From Antennarius striatus (taxonomy: Eukaryota > Chordata > Actinopteri > Lophiiformes > Antennariidae), in contig NC_090797.1 in assembly GCF_040054535.1 (NCBI RefSeq), forward strand, positions 8,983,001-9,047,000: 64,000 bases of DNA, read 5' to 3'. Made by a program: the position numbers and the translations under genes. Within the stretch, counting starts at the first letter, position 1. Each line of letters begins with the position of its first letter. Of this stretch, positions 63,064 to 64,000 are shown piece by piece. Below the pieces are notes generated by a model. It was not told the origin of the DNA, did not search any database, and saw only the letters and a list, made by a program, of their open reading frames with translations.

Positions 63064-63675
63064 TGAGCTCATTTGCAGGTCGAATGAAGGAGTATCCCAC
63101 AATCTCTCTGGATCGGTTCGACCGGGAGAATTTACATGCCCGGGCTTATTTCCTTTCCCACTGTCACAAAGGTGAGCCTGGAAGTTAGCTAGCATCAGCA
63201 GCCCGTGTGATGTAGAGCTGAGCTGAACGTCACGATGTGTTTCTGCTCCTCATCTGTCTGCAACAGATCATATGAAAGGACTGAAAGCACAAATACTGAA
63301 GACAAAACTACAGTTCAGGTGAAGACATTTTGGACAGTTGTGGTGACTTTAATTGAGATGTTAATAGGAGACTGTCGTATAGTTTATATTGATTAGAAAC
63401 GTTGCTGATCGTGAAGCAGGACGCAATTATCACAGCAACAGAAGATATTTAAGTAACAGGACATAAATCTACAGTTCCGAACACTTGAGTAGCATTTTGA
63501 TTTAATAATAGTTCTTACACTAAAGGTACTTGAATGCACAACGCTGTTTGTCTGTAAATTTGCATTTCATTTTTGTAGAATCTAAATAACAACACATGTT
63601 ATTCTTTATTAACTTGTAATGAATCAGTAACAAAACCAACACTTAGAGCATGAACACCATCAGTGTCCCTGAATG

Positions 63676-63748
<73 letters not shown>

Positions 63749-63897
63749 GTCTCAGAGAGAAAGAGAGTGACAGACTCTGTTGGCCTGATTTTGTGTTATC
63801 TTGTGGTTCCAGCCTTACAGTCAGACTCTATTGCTCATTTGTGACCAAGGAGCTTCTCCTGAACAATCCCAAGTACGCATTTTGGGAGGAATATATT
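63064..63897 (+). CDS. dclre1c: Artemis nuclease (DNA cross-link repair 1C), N-terminal exons, partial
   Basis: Artemis is the nuclear endonuclease that opens V(D)J hairpins and trims double-strand breaks for end joining with DNA-PKcs. Exons 63064-63171, 63267-63318 and 63813-63897 are in phase; the gene continues beyond the window. The product begins [20 protein letters not shown], then [20 protein letters not shown] with the metallo-beta-lactamase HxHxDH motif split over exons 1 and 2, then [27 protein letters not shown] and AFWEEYI. This follows human Artemis closely. Three exons give 81 residues plus part of a codon boundary at 63897. Confidence 0.95.
63680..63750. repeat. (TG)n microsatellite
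   Basis: TG run with one TTTG interruption, ending about 60 bases before the acceptor of dclre1c exon 3 at 63813. Confidence 0.97.
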
Positions 63898-64000
63898 GTA
63901 AGTTATTTCATTTGGAGTTGTAGCGTATAAGGAGTTTGGATTGAACAATAGCATTTGTTTGATATTTGTATAGCAATAAACAGAAATGAAGTACAGGATG

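Overview
The window looks like a gene-dense stretch of a teleost fish genome. The genes are split into many short exons with GT-AG introns. There are long (CA)n, (TG)n, (CT)n and (ATT)n tracts, fish-type non-LTR retrotransposon tails, and a tRNA-like SINE family. The species cannot be told from the sequence alone. I rebuilt eight genes by joining open exons whose splice sites and reading phases agree. Product names come from remembered family sequences, not from a search.

Layout, left to right: (1) the 5' end of a laminin beta chain (lamb1-like, minus strand, coding 6642 down to 18, cut by the window edge); (2) a five-exon homolog of C12orf75/OCC1 (plus, 11003-14056), a small protein with a myristoylation-type N terminus; (3) a ten-exon BAAT/ACOT-family acyl-CoA enzyme with a Cys-Asp-His triad (plus, 17880-22718); (4) a twelve-exon homolog of C12orf56 (minus, 31136-23889); (5) the tetraspanin cd9 (plus, 37998-49645), with a second, out-of-phase first exon at 34461; (6) tmem243 (minus, 55671-53364); (7) meig1 (minus, 62210-61146), possibly extended in frame to 62678; (8) the first three exons of dclre1c/Artemis (plus, 63064-63897), cut by the right edge.

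Genes 1/2, 4/5 and 7/8 are head to head; 3/4 and 5/6 converge. The meig1-dclre1c pair is also adjacent in mammals. The genes do not form one pathway; this is ordinary vertebrate synteny, with several homologs of human chromosome 12 genes (C12orf75, C12orf56, CD9) next to homologs from elsewhere.

The most interesting unexplained structures are: a solo-LTR-like insertion in cd9 intron 2 flanked by a 28-bp direct repeat; a perfect 19-bp hairpin in the same intron; a direct-inverted-direct triple repeat between the two cd9 first exons; in-frame upstream extensions of meig1 and of the BAAT-like gene; UG-repeat acceptors on consecutive C12orf56 exons; and CTCF-like motifs near gene boundaries. I found no evidence of a wholly new multi-gene system.
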